DNA of 30,950 bases from a virus. The position numbers were made by a program, and so were the translations under genes. Numbering within the stretch: the stretch's first letter is position 1; every line of letters starts with the position of its first letter. A model generated the notes under the pieces. The model did not search any database. It saw only the letters and a program-made list of their open reading frames with translations, and was not told where the DNA came from. The DNA is taken from IMG/VR virus record IMGVR_UViG_3300046004_001258, positions 1-30,950 of that record; one strand, given 5' to 3'. Positions 1 through 10,297 of the stretch are shown here, one piece after another.

Positions 1-3000
1 GGGAGTATTTAAATATGTTGTATTTTTTGTTATATATGTATCCATTAAACTATAAAACTCAACCTTAGTGATTGCACCATTTTGTAGTTTTTGAGTTGCA
101 TACATTTTAATAATTGGTGCAAAAGTTTTTATGTTATTTTCACTAAACTCAACATCAATATCAATAAAAAAGTCCGTAATATATGACCCATTATCAGAAT
201 ATATTAATTCAGGTATTTCAGAAAAACCAACATATGTTTCCAAAGTTTTCCACGTTTCCGGATATTGTGTTTTAGATTGTAATAAAGTTAAAGTCCCACC
301 CGCAGTTGGTAAACTGTTTGGTGAGTTTTGATTATAACCCTGATAAGTATATGGATCAATAATAAATTGATTAGAGAAAGTATAAAACAATTTTTTATCG
401 TAATTTGATGGGTTACCATATTTCATCACAACTTTATATTCCATAAAGGCGGTCAAATAATTACTAAAATTAGTTATTTGATTTTCTTGTATTTCTGTTA
501 CAACACTATTTCCATTTGTACTACTTGATGTGGGTTTTGATATTTTCATAATAGATCTCATCAAAGATTGGAAATTCTTATTATTATTACTTGACTCAAA
601 TTCATCTTCAGATGAAAAAGTTGAGATATTATCATATGATGATCTACTAAAATTTAAAAATTCGGTTTCAAGAATATCTAAAATTTCTTTATTAAAAGTC
701 GTAAATAATTCACTTATTGTTGAGTACTTATTTGTCTCCCCATTAATTGAGAAGTTTTGTTGTATTGCAACATCGTTAAATACTTCCTTTAAATAACTGT
801 CAGGTGAAGGTATTGATAATCTTGAGTTATCAAAATAACCATAATTTGGTGCTTTCCAAAATGTTCTAACAGATCCATTATACATACCATTATTATTAGT
901 TACCTCAGTCTTAATTGACCCATTAAGGTTAAAACATTCATCAAGTGTTTGATTTATCGTACACCCAAATGATGGCATAGGAAATATAGATTCCCCATCA
1001 GGTGTTGCAACATAACAACTCCAAGGGGTTATACTTAAACCTCTATTAAGGTCTCCAAGATCAAAACCTGGAGTTTTAGTTATTACAGAACCTGTTGTAT
1101 TAATCAAAGACAGTCCGTTATCAATCGCACCTTGTATTTCACCACTAGTATATCCATTTGCGTTGTTATTGGTAACCACAAATTGTGTTGTTCCTGAAGT
1201 CTGTGATGGACTAATAACATATGTTCCAACACCACCCGCAGTTCCCGTTAATTGATCTAATATGGTAGTCCCAATAGATAAACCACTTCCTGATAAAACG
1301 GCACCAGTGAATATATCGTTGGAATTAATTGAGGTAATTTCAAGTGTCGTTCCACTTACAGTACAAGTACCATTTATTGATTGTGGTATTGTTCCAAACA
1401 CTTTTTGTCCTTGTAAAAAAACATTAAAATCGTCAATAGTTCTCGGATAAAATCCTGTACTTATTTTTGTTTGAGTTAAAAGACCATTTGTAACATCGTC
1501 TTGTAAGACAATCTCTTTAACCACACCATTTATTGTTACCGTATAATTTTTTGTTGTTGCACTATTTGTTGGGTCGTAATTATATGCGTAATTATAATCC
1601 GTCCATACCTCACTTAAAATATCAACACCAGTTTCTTTCCAAGTTTTATAACGATGCCAAATTGACCCATATTTTAAAATCCAAGCATATGGTAATTCGT
1701 GTACCGCACCAAATTTTTTAAGTGTTGATATTATATAATCAAGTTCCTTTGTACTTGTATTATCACCATATTCCTTATATTTTTCCTTAAGAGTTGCCAA
1801 TGGTAAACTATTAAGAAATAAAAATGCCGCAGATTTATAGGGCGATTGATCGTTTGACTTATACCTAAAATTATAAACACCTTGTTGTATCGCATTAACA
1901 AAATAAGGAGTGTTTAACATAGATGTCGTTTGATCCGCATCTAATTTGTTTTCATAGTTAGAATAATATATATTTCCTTCCGTAATAAATTGATTTTCAA
2001 ATTTCCTATTTTTATAAAAAACCTTTAGATCTAATAACGTAAAATCTATTGTTTGACTAAAAATTGCCGGTTTGTAGTTGAAGTTTGTGATAGGATCTTT
2101 ACCCTTACCCCTATTTAAATAGTTTGTAATAATTTTATTAGTGTTATTATATTCCAACACTTGTGTTGTTTTAAATATATTTTCAGCGTTTTGAATTCCT
2201 TTCGCATTTGCCAAATAAGTGTTATCCCACCCCAAATTTGTTATAGGATATAGGTCGGTAAAATCATAATTTTCAATATTATTATTATCTCCAAAATATT
2301 TTTCAGACTGTGAAACATCCTTTAACGATAATAACGGCATTGATTTATCATTATCTATAATATTACCACTTAACAACCCAAAAGAACTATTAACTTCATT
2401 TTTAATGTACGATGTGTTGAATTCCCCTCTAATAAAGTTTTGCCAAGATTCTCCAGACCCCTCATTTGAGATATGATTCAAGAAAGATAAATAAGACCCT
2501 GACGTTAAATTATATTCTTTTAATTTTTTTGTTAAATAAGGGTTATCACTACCTAACGCACTTACAATATTCAATACTTCAGATTCTGCATAATATTCCT
2601 TCATGTTGAAGTTTATATTTGAATCCCTACTTAATTTACTATAAAACGAATTTAATAACATTCTTTCATATATCTCATAGAAAAACTTAACCTCCTCAGT
2701 ATTTTGATATACCTCATTACTTATTGGGAACTCAATCGCATTAAAACTTAACCTACTTGGTTTTGTTTCAGAATTACTAACAGATGTTGGGAATTCCTGT
2801 TTTACAGATCTTTCAACCGTCGCTTTAATGAATTCTTCAACAAACTGTACTTCAGGCCATATTTCAGGAGAAAACGCTCTTACTTTTGTGGCAATTGATG
2901 GATGTCCAGGATACATTAATTCAAACTTTTCACCATCTTCATTTAGATTGTTTTCAACAATCATTTGAGGCCAAGGATATATTGGAGTTTCTTTAATACT

Positions 3001-4821
3001 TAAATCTTTAAGGTCAACACTATTAACAGTAGACGAATTTGAAAATATTGCGTTTTTTCTTAACTCACTATCTCTAAGATCCCACGCCTTTGTGTGAACA
3101 TCATCAAGTAATCGTAAAAATGATTCCCCTTGAGCAAAAAATACCGCAAGTACATTTCTAATTGTTGGTGCAAAACCAATACCACCACTTCCACCACCTT
3201 TTCCATCAGACTTAAACGTTGCACTAACTTGATTAGTCAGATCTTTAGTTATTGATTCTTCAATTTTTTGTTTTTGTATTTGAAAATTTTCAGCAATTGT
3301 GGATGTTTGATCAATAAACGACCCTTTACCTTCAAAGAAAAATAATTGACTTGAATTAAACTCTATTTTTAGTTTATTTTCAAAGGATGGTCTTTCATTA
3401 TCTGTTATTTTTTTGTTTGTTCTTTGATAATATGTTTTAACAACATCAACGTCAGTTATTACCGCATTACTATAAAATGTACTAATGTTTTTTTTTAAAT
3501 CTAAAACAATATTAACAGGAATACTATTTGGTTTATTATCCCCAAGAGTTGTATTTTTCTTAAGTAACCCATTATATGAAGTAACCAACCCATTTAATTC
3601 TGTTAACGCCAATTGTCTCTTTTCTGGCGTATCATATTCTTTTTTAAATTGGTATAATGTTGTACCATCTTTTTGTCCTGTATCAGGTTTTGTAATAAAA
3701 ACATTTGTAAAATCTAAATACTTTTTTGCCCAAGCATCTTCACCAGAATAAATATAAACTTTTTGTTCATATTCTGTTAGATTTTTCGCATACTCCTCAA
3801 GTTTATTCAGAACATCCATATTTGTTTTTGTATATTCCTCAATGATATTTTTAAGGAATGTATCTAACCTAACCTTTAATTCTTGTATTGTTATTTCAGG
3901 GAATCCGTCATCAATCAACCCTTTTGATTTATAAGTCGCATAAAGTTCTTTCATTTTTGAATAACCTTCGCTAGACCAAGAATTTGTTACTTTATCATTA
4001 GATTTACCATTTCCCGTTGAGGTTGTTTTTTTTGTTTTAACACTAGATTGATACATTAATGGCGCACCCATCATTCCTGCCCAATTTACTCGGGACATAA
4101 TTGTGTATTTATATGTGTATAATTTTAACTGAACCCTAAAGTTTCCTGAACCAGGATCAAAAGATGCGTTAAATGTTACTAACATTAATGGTAATCTAAC
4201 CGCTTTACCCAAATATCCCTTTATTGTTAAATAAAATAGTGGGTATGGTAATTGGAAAAATGCCGAATACGGTGAGTTATTTCCACCCTCAAACAATGCT
4301 CTACCTTTAACATCCTCTAACGTAACATCAATAACGGGCATAAAATCAGTACTATAACTTATGTTTATTTGAGTAATACCCAATAAACCATTATCCACCG
4401 CACCAGGATTACCATTAGAAACCATTGTTTGGGTCATATAATAATCATCACTCTTATCACTATTTGATGTATTACCCGGAATTTTATTAGATTGTTTCTG
4501 ATTAACTCCCTTACCTTGTAAGGTATTTTTACCGGTAATTTCATCCGACCAATCATCATCTAAAAAAGTTTTATTACCAGGATTTAAAAAGTTCATACTT
4601 GCAACTGAAATAGTTCTAACAGTATCACTTAATGGAACCCCAAGAGCCAATTTTGTTCTTGGTAAAACCGTACATTCCAAGTTAGCATAAAAAACGAGAT
4701 CTTCGTGATTTATGAGTCTTTGTTGTGCGTTACCATCTTTGTCAATAATTTTATTTGGATCAATTACCGTAATGTTTTGGTAATCAAATTCTACCAATAT
4801 GTTTTCCCCGTTATCTGCCAT
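1..4821 (-). CDS. Giant baseplate/tail structural protein, 3' end beyond the window
   Basis: The frame opens at an ATG (4821-4819) and stays open for 1607 codons to the left edge, so the C-terminus is missing. The start overlaps the end of the gp53-like gene by 11 bases, which suggests translational coupling. I recognise no catalytic motif. Residues about 170-250 hold a hydrophobic beta-rich stretch (FFQLPYPLFYLTIKGYLGK) followed by a segment typical of tail or baseplate proteins. Residues about 1149-1217 form a Gly/Thr/Ser-rich module (TCTVSGTTLEI ... GGVGTYVISPSQTSGTT) of a kind common in phage tail fibres and decorated virion proteins. Its place after the 1702-residue and gp53-like genes in one minus-strand run argues for a baseplate or peripheral tail part, perhaps filling a wedge role. 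The exact role is not assigned. Confidence 0.8.
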   Translation of the reverse strand, partial: MADNGENILVEFDYQNITVIDPNKIIDKDGNAQQRLINHEDLVFYANLECTVLPRTKLALGVPLSDTVRTISVASMNFLNPGNKTFLDDDWSDEITGKNTLQGKGVNQKQSNKIPGNTSNSDKSDDYYMTQTMVSNGNPGAVDNGLLGITQINISYSTDFMPVIDVTLEDVKGRALFEGGNNSPYSAFFQLPYPLFYLTIKGYLGKAVRLPLMLVTFNASFDPGSGNFRVQLKLYTYKYTIMSRVNWAGMMGAPLMYQSSVKTKKTTSTGNGKSNDKVTNSWSSEGYSKMKELYATYKSKGLIDDGFPEITIQELKVRLDTFLKNIIEEYTKTNMDVLNKLEEYAKNLTEYEQKVYIYSGEDAWAKKYLDFTNVFITKPDTGQKDGTTLYQFKKEYDTPEKRQLALTELNGLVTSYNGLLKKNTTLGDNKPNSIPVNIVLDLKKNISTFYSNAVITDVDVVKTYYQRTNKKITDNERPSFENKLKIEFNSSQLFFFEGKGSFIDQTSTIAENFQIQKQKIEESITKDLTNQVSATFKSDGKGGGSGGIGFAPTIRNVLAVFFAQGESFLRLLDDVHTKAWDLRDSELRKNAIFSNSSTVNSVDLKDLSIKETPIYPWPQMIVENNLNEDGEKFELMYPGHPSIATKVRAFSPEIWPEVQFVEEFIKATVERSVKQEFPTSVSNSETKPSRLSFNAIEFPISNEVYQNTEEVKFFYEIYERMLLNSFYSKLSRDSNINFNMKEYYAESEVLNIVSALGSDNPYLTKKLKEYNLTSGSYLSFLNHISNEGSGESWQNFIRGEFNTSYIKNEVNSSFGLLSGNIIDNDKSMPLLSLKDVSQSEKYFGDNNNIENYDFTDLYPITNLGWDNTYLANAKGIQNAENIFKTTQVLEYNNTNKIITNYLNRGKGKDPITNFNYKPAIFSQTIDFTLLDLKVFYKNRKFENQFITEGNIYYSNYENKLDADQTTSMLNTPYFVNAIQQGVYNFRYKSNDQSPYKSAAFLFLNSLPLATLKEKYKEYGDNTSTKELDYIISTLKKFGAVHELPYAWILKYGSIWHRYKTWKETGVDILSEVWTDYNYAYNYDPTNSATTKNYTVTINGVVKEIVLQDDVTNGLLTQTKISTGFYPRTIDDFNVFLQGQKVFGTIPQSINGTCTVSGTTLEITSINSNDIFTGAVLSGSGLSIGTTILDQLTGTAGGVGTYVISPSQTSGTTQFVVTNNNANGYTSGEIQGAIDNGLSLINTTGSVITKTPGFDLGDLNRGLSITPWSCYVATPDGESIFPMPSFGCTINQTLDECFNLNGSIKTEVTNNNGMYNGSVRTFWKAPNYGYFDNSRLSIPSPDSYLKEVFNDVAIQQNFSINGETNKYSTISELFTTFNKEILDILETEFLNFSRSSYDNISTFSSEDEFESSNNNKNFQSLMRSIMKISKPTSSSTNGNSVVTEIQENQITNFSNYLTAFMEYKVVMKYGNPSNYDKKLFYTFSNQFIIDPYTYQGYNQNSPNSLPTAGGTLTLLQSKTQYPETWKTLETYVGFSEIPELIYSDNGSYITDFFIDIDVEFSENNIKTFAPIIKMYATQKLQNGAITKVEFYSLMDTYITKNTTYLNTP

Positions 4822-5134
4822 AGTAGAAGAAATGATTTTCTAATGTATTTTTATAGTCTTGTAATGAACTTAACAAAGGATATGGAATTGTCAATATAGC
4901 GGCATCGGGGATATTAAATTCAAAACCAGTATATTGTGGGTTTGCTTGTAGTATTAACCAACCAAAAAATGGTGTCCCATAAAATTGTTGAGATACTTTA
5001 TCCAACCTTGAGATTCCAACTTTATATATATAAACTTTATCCGATGATTTTATCGGCAAATTAATATAAGGAACAACTGTTTGTTGACCATTTTGTAAAA
5101 ATTGATTGTATCTATTATAATATTGTAATGCCAT
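4811..5134 (-). CDS. Baseplate wedge protein, gp53-like (LysM-type fold)
   Basis: This 107-residue protein has the pattern of T4 gp53-type baseplate wedge proteins and small tail LysM proteins. A segment after residue 35 (YKVGISRLDKVSQQFYG) is followed by a Trp-containing helix (FFGWLILQANPQ) and ends in DAAILTIPYPL, which matches the LysM layout of beta strand, helix, helix, beta strand. In T4, gp53 joins neighbouring wedges when the baseplate assembles around the hub. The gene starts two bases after the stop of the 1702-residue gene and overlaps the next ATG by 11 bases, so all three are probably translated from one message. The family call is fairly secure; equivalence to gp53 rather than another LysM tail protein is inferred from context. 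Confidence 0.75.
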   Translation of the reverse strand: MALQYYNRYNQFLQNGQQTVVPYINLPIKSSDKVYIYKVGISRLDKVSQQFYGTPFFGWLILQANPQYTGFEFNIPDAAILTIPYPLLSSLQDYKNTLENHFFYYGR

Positions 5135-5136
5135 TA

Positions 5137-8100
5137 TTAATTAAATTTAACTTTACCATTATATGTTTTATTACTTGTCTTAACATTTACATCAAGATAT
5201 AGATTTTTAATTCTATTTATCTTCTGTAAATTATTTCCGGTTTTTTCTGTAGTATATTGTACTTTACTATCAAACTCGTCAAGTTTAAAAGTTTCATAGG
5301 TTTTATAATCTGCAGATTTTTCCACATCATCAAATATTTTTATTTCAGCATCGTGTTCTGTTTTACAATTACCCTTAAAAATTTCACAATATTTTTTTAT
5401 TTCATCAACAATGACCAAATTATCTTTAATCTTTTTACTAGTTGTTAATGACGTAACAAATGCATTATATTTATTATCATCCAAAAAGATATAAGACATT
5501 GCCATATAAAATCTATTAGCGTATTCTGAATAATTCAATATTGGGGTGACTGTTGTAAACATATTTGTACTTTTATTGTATAAGAATTTTTCAAAAAAGT
5601 TAGGTGTTAAAATAGTATCAAAAAAATCATTAATCTGTTGTCCAGCCTTAGTTGTATATTTAGTCTTTATTTCACTTATAACGCTATCACCACTTAATGA
5701 GTAAACTTTATAATCTCCCGTACCCAATTTAATACCATCAATACTATCACATACAACATCCAACTTTCTTAAAGTATAATTAAACCCTTCTTGGTAGGAA
5801 GTCATTTCATTTATCGGCCCAATAATAATACTATTTAATTCGGTTTCAACCTTTTCAACTTCTATTTCCATATTTGATTTAAGTTCCCTAATTAACGAAT
5901 TCTCATATTTTTGAGTACTATTAACAATATTACTAATTATTGGAGACTCACCATCATTAACATCTTTTTTTGTTTGTTTAACTAAACTTTTAACGTATTT
6001 TTCAACACTATTTGATTTACCATAAATCTTAACGGGATATGGTGCCGAATCATATTCATTAAAATCACCTTCATTAAATTCCAAATCAGTACTTACCAAT
6101 GACATTATACCACCATTTGTGGTTGAAGTAAGTGTCTTCAACTGATTAAAGATTGTTTTAAAGTATGTTTGAGTCCCTGTTGATAAATCGCTCATTAATG
6201 TTTTATATTCAATATCTCCAGTGGAAACAGTATTTCCAGATGACGTATTTGTAGTTAATATCGTACCAACAGTACTTCCACCCTTTTGTGGTATTTGATT
6301 ATCAACTTGATTTGTTGTTAGTGGATCACTATTAACCGACCCGTCTTTAATTATTGCTTTCACTAAAGTATTATCTCTCTCAGATGTATTCTCCGTTGCA
6401 ACCGATCTTTCATCATATATTTCGGTGTTCGCATAATAATTAAATGATAATGCATTTTGAAGTTCTTTAACAGGCCCAGCAATCCCTTGACCACCAATAA
6501 AATCAAACCCCAAACTAATTTTTGCAATCATAGGTTGAACACCAATACCTTCAGGGTTAATATCAAATACCAACGGATCAAATGTAATACCAAGAGAGTT
6601 AGGTATAATTTTTGTATTATAAAAATCCCCAATTCTTAACACCAAAACGGGAGGTGCACCAAACGATGTATTTAACGCATCATTATATTTTGGTTTCCCA
6701 TCGGATCCAATAACGGGTATTGTTTGTCCCGGTCTCATACATTGATTAAGGAATGTTAATCTAGCATTTAAACCTTCAGGTGTCATTGAGTGAAACGCTG
6801 GATTAAAATACTTAATCTTATCTTTAATACTATCAAACACCATTGGATTAGTCTCCTTTATAACCTCAAAATAATCACATTCCGAAAACAACGATCTTAA
6901 CACCTTTTTTGAGATCCCGTCTTTAACAGATTTTTTAATATCAGGTATCGGAGCAACTTTAAGTGGGGGAACATATATTGGGTCTGTATTACCTATCACT
7001 GTACCTTCAATAACAACCACAGGTATTGGCTCAATAACAACAGGATCATCAACAACAGGACTTTCAGGTATTCCACTTGCCACAATTGCCTTTATATAAA
7101 CCCTTCTACAAGCCATTGCCGGTGAGGAATACCATTCTCCACCACTATTAACCACAGGACCTGTTTTACTATTGTTACGAACATTTTCTCTACAATTAAT
7201 TGGTGAAAAATCACCATTTTTTGTTTTTGGTGTAACATTCGCATTTTCACCCGAACTTGTTTTTATAATATTTAATTTTTTATCATCAATATATTTTTGA
7301 CCTGTAAGTTCTCCAAAAGTTAAACCCGCTAACCATTTTATTACCGAATTAATTCTTCTATCTGAAAGATATGTATTATAAGTCTCACTTTGAATTGGTG
7401 ATGCCGTCCCCTCCATTTCAATGGAAACGGTACCTTTCTTATCCACAAGAATTTCCGTTAATGATTTAATAAAATCATTTTGCAATGTTTCAAAATTATA
7501 TTTAACAACATCATTAAAGAATGGGTCAATAGAACTTTTAGTGAAGGTTGTTCCTTGATCTAAAGTTGCTCCAGTTGATGCCCAAACAACATCAGGCGAT
7601 TTTGTTTTATATGTTGTATTTTGTAACCCTATGTAATAATTATAATAATCAACATACGTAAATGATGTCCCATCAACTTGAGGTGCCGGTGGTCTACCTA
7701 ACGGACCTGAAATTTTCCATTCCGCAGGATCCGATGGGTTTTTAATATTTGGATTATAATAAGGTGAATCATTTTCAAAATAAAATCCATAACCTAAATA
7801 TGCGTTTAACACATCTAATGATATTGGATCAGTAGCATTCGCAACTACCGTATCTTTATTGTCGGTTTTAGTTCCAGGACCATCGTCAGCCCCTTTACCA
7901 GGAGCAGTAACCGTACCACTTTCCTTATCCACCGGAACTTCTTTTATTATATTATTATATTCTTCAGGTGTTAATCTTGGGTCATTAAGTATTTGTTGAT
8001 ATGTATATAACTCACTTGTCGGTATTGTATTAAATTTTGCCGCCAAATCATAGATATCGTATTTAACACATCCCGCAAAAAATGAATCCATAATAGAATT

Positions 8101-10245
8101 TATCTCTTGAGAACTTCTATTTGCTAATTGTTTTTCAACAATTGTGTTCATCATCGCGGGTGAATCAACAACTATCTTCCAACTTAAACTTCCCGTTCTT
8201 GTCGTATTCTTATAGGTATATATTGGTTCAGGTCTACCCAAAAATGAAGTTGGATTCCAATTTGCCTTACTATCCTCACTAAATGTTATATCATAAGGTG
8301 GAAACCACATTATTCTACCCCCATTTTGTCCTTTTTCACAACTAGGTAAATCATCATATGTAAAACCTGGTTGATCTGATGTTCTCCACGCCAAATTCTC
8401 CAATGAGAACATATATTTTTTAACTTTACCATCAACAATATTTGTTGATCCAGGATTTCTTATTGGTGCAATATTCAAGTTATAGGTATTATCAAATATA
8501 GAATAACTAAACTTTCTACCTGATGTTGTTATACCATCAGTTTTTTGTAAATCGGCATATGTTAAATATGGTGTGTCTTTTTGAAATACTCTACAATATT
8601 CTTTACCAACTTCAAAACCACTAACACCAATTGTATTTTCACCCGTACTTTGATCGTAATATGCAATAACTTGAGATCCTTTAGTCATCTCCTTATATCC
8701 GTCGTTGAATACTTTTGATACTTGATTAATTGCGTTACCAACGTGTTTTAATCTTTTTGCACCTTGGACATTGTCTGCCGCTTGCACAATTCGTTGGGTG
8801 TTATCTAAAATAGATCCTCCCTTATATTCTATACCGGTTGAAAGGTTTTGTCCATATTGACTCTCAATAATGTTAAACTCTTCATCTTTTTGAAAGTTCT
8901 GCCCACCAGGACCCACCTTAAATCCAGCATTGTCTTTATATTTTGGTGATGTCCATACAAACTTACCATCCGTACCATCACCATCAGTATATGATTTCGC
9001 CTTTAATCCAAAATTTATTTTATCCTCATTACCTTCATATAGTTTGGCAAGTTCGTCAGGACCATAAACAATAGTCCCAACTTGTTTACCAAATCTATCA
9101 ACGGCAACTTCATTTGCGGGTGTTGTAATTTGACTTGGTTCAGAATCAACACTACCAACATAATAACCACCAACAGATGCTGACCCTCCACCAAATAAGT
9201 TATTGATTGCACTTGACACCCCTTGGATGAGGTTCTTTTGGTATTGTGGTCTATATATGTTATAATCTAATGTCGCAAACAATACTGATTGTTGTCCATT
9301 ACCAGTATTTGCCAAAAATATTTCCGATGGATTTCTAAATTTATTTAATATTGGACCTAAAGCACCACCTGTTAAATTATTAATAGTATTTAATGATGAT
9401 GGAACATTACCAACAGGATCATTCTCATCAAAATAATCACCAGGAATAAATGAAACAGGAAAATATGTTCCCGTCAACCTATTCGCAAACGATATTGCGG
9501 CAAATATCGGATTTTCAGGTACCGTAATTTTCCAATTTTTAAGAAAAAATGGTTGTTGTCCTGAAGCCAATAAACTCGCACTAAATGGGTCAGACAACGT
9601 ATCCAAATTAATTGACCCAATTGTCATTTGTTGGATCTCTAATGCAATCCTATCCTCAAAATATCCTTTTAACTGTGCCGCCCCAATCTTTGCAAGATAT
9701 GAATCTTGTGATAAAGACCCACTAGATCCATTTGGATTACTACTACTTAATATTTCATACGGAGAATAAAATGATGGAACAAAAATTGATGGATCCCAAT
9801 ATGGTAAATACATCTTACCTGATGTTATAACATCTGTAACAACGACCAAATCTTTATACCCACCTTCAGGTCCATATTTATTTTGAATATATGCGGTATC
9901 AATATAAAATTCATTAATTAAATCTAATATCGTATCATTTGGATCGTAAGGACCTTTATTTGGTTCAACAGGGTAAGGTGCTCCTGGCACATTATATTTT
10001 CCACTATACCCACCTTCAGGACCATACTCATTTAACGTATAAAGTTGATTTGCCCCTTGATTTGTTGAAATTAACGTATCAGGTGAGTCAATTACATTAC
10101 TATCCGCTAATGGTGTTGCCTCATAAGTTACATTTCCAGAAGGGGCAGTATATACACCTTGCACCTGATATGGTGCCAAATTTCTCGCAATTAATTTGTT
10201 TCTAAATGATGACGATGACGCAAATGATAATATACTATCTGACAT
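5137..10245 (-). CDS. Very large baseplate protein with tube-like domains and an OmpA-like domain
   Basis: This is a 1702-residue virion protein. Two YGPEGGY repeats occur near residues 74 and 124. Residues about 640-730 (IMWFPPYDITFSED, then an IYTY strand and a SLSWKIVVDSPAMM strand) resemble the tube-like fold of contractile injection system hub proteins. A second region of similar flavour lies at about 1150-1280 (VLVLRIGDFYNTK ... FDINPEGIGVQPMIAKISLGF). Between them, residues about 905-1055 look like an OmpA-type peptidoglycan-binding domain: a long helix, VSIEMEGTASP, then SETYNTYLSDRRINSVIKWL, closing with CRRVYIKAIV. A Val/Pro/Ile-rich linker follows at 1060-1100. The gene sits between the tape measure and the gp53-like gene, as expected for a baseplate component. 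A GTATTTAT element lies 24 bases before the ATG. The fold calls are from pattern only. Confidence 0.8.
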   Translation of the reverse strand: MSDSILSFASSSSFRNKLIARNLAPYQVQGVYTAPSGNVTYEATPLADSNVIDSPDTLISTNQGANQLYTLNEYGPEGGYSGKYNVPGAPYPVEPNKGPYDPNDTILDLINEFYIDTAYIQNKYGPEGGYKDLVVVTDVITSGKMYLPYWDPSIFVPSFYSPYEILSSSNPNGSSGSLSQDSYLAKIGAAQLKGYFEDRIALEIQQMTIGSINLDTLSDPFSASLLASGQQPFFLKNWKITVPENPIFAAISFANRLTGTYFPVSFIPGDYFDENDPVGNVPSSLNTINNLTGGALGPILNKFRNPSEIFLANTGNGQQSVLFATLDYNIYRPQYQKNLIQGVSSAINNLFGGGSASVGGYYVGSVDSEPSQITTPANEVAVDRFGKQVGTIVYGPDELAKLYEGNEDKINFGLKAKSYTDGDGTDGKFVWTSPKYKDNAGFKVGPGGQNFQKDEEFNIIESQYGQNLSTGIEYKGGSILDNTQRIVQAADNVQGAKRLKHVGNAINQVSKVFNDGYKEMTKGSQVIAYYDQSTGENTIGVSGFEVGKEYCRVFQKDTPYLTYADLQKTDGITTSGRKFSYSIFDNTYNLNIAPIRNPGSTNIVDGKVKKYMFSLENLAWRTSDQPGFTYDDLPSCEKGQNGGRIMWFPPYDITFSEDSKANWNPTSFLGRPEPIYTYKNTTRTGSLSWKIVVDSPAMMNTIVEKQLANRSSQEINSIMDSFFAGCVKYDIYDLAAKFNTIPTSELYTYQQILNDPRLTPEEYNNIIKEVPVDKESGTVTAPGKGADDGPGTKTDNKDTVVANATDPISLDVLNAYLGYGFYFENDSPYYNPNIKNPSDPAEWKISGPLGRPPAPQVDGTSFTYVDYYNYYIGLQNTTYKTKSPDVVWASTGATLDQGTTFTKSSIDPFFNDVVKYNFETLQNDFIKSLTEILVDKKGTVSIEMEGTASPIQSETYNTYLSDRRINSVIKWLAGLTFGELTGQKYIDDKKLNIIKTSSGENANVTPKTKNGDFSPINCRENVRNNSKTGPVVNSGGEWYSSPAMACRRVYIKAIVASGIPESPVVDDPVVIEPIPVVVIEGTVIGNTDPIYVPPLKVAPIPDIKKSVKDGISKKVLRSLFSECDYFEVIKETNPMVFDSIKDKIKYFNPAFHSMTPEGLNARLTFLNQCMRPGQTIPVIGSDGKPKYNDALNTSFGAPPVLVLRIGDFYNTKIIPNSLGITFDPLVFDINPEGIGVQPMIAKISLGFDFIGGQGIAGPVKELQNALSFNYYANTEIYDERSVATENTSERDNTLVKAIIKDGSVNSDPLTTNQVDNQIPQKGGSTVGTILTTNTSSGNTVSTGDIEYKTLMSDLSTGTQTYFKTIFNQLKTLTSTTNGGIMSLVSTDLEFNEGDFNEYDSAPYPVKIYGKSNSVEKYVKSLVKQTKKDVNDGESPIISNIVNSTQKYENSLIRELKSNMEIEVEKVETELNSIIIGPINEMTSYQEGFNYTLRKLDVVCDSIDGIKLGTGDYKVYSLSGDSVISEIKTKYTTKAGQQINDFFDTILTPNFFEKFLYNKSTNMFTTVTPILNYSEYANRFYMAMSYIFLDDNKYNAFVTSLTTSKKIKDNLVIVDEIKKYCEIFKGNCKTEHDAEIKIFDDVEKSADYKTYETFKLDEFDSKVQYTTEKTGNNLQKINRIKNLYLDVNVKTSNKTYNGKVKFN

Positions 10246-10261
10246 ATTTAACCTTTATCTT

Positions 10262-10269
10262 ATAAATAC
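10262..10269 (-). promoter_or_regulatory. GTATTTAT element before the 1702-residue baseplate gene
   Basis: GTATTTATAAGATAAAGG is on the minus strand and starts 24 bases before the ATG at 10245. It differs from the core ATATTTAT at the first base. The AAAGG that follows may serve as ribosome-binding site. Confidence 0.35.
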
Positions 10270-10297
10270 CTTAGATGTATTTTTTTTATTAACCAAG

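Noticed and set aside
131-3751. Plus-strand ORFs of 60-90 residues between 131 and 3751
   Set aside because: They lie opposite the long open minus-strand frame 1-4821, have low-complexity products and no homology pattern, and are shadows.
9939-10205. Plus-strand 88-residue ORF opposite the 1702-residue gene
   Set aside because: The sequence is a frame shadow of the YGPEGGY-repeat coding region and has no start signals.
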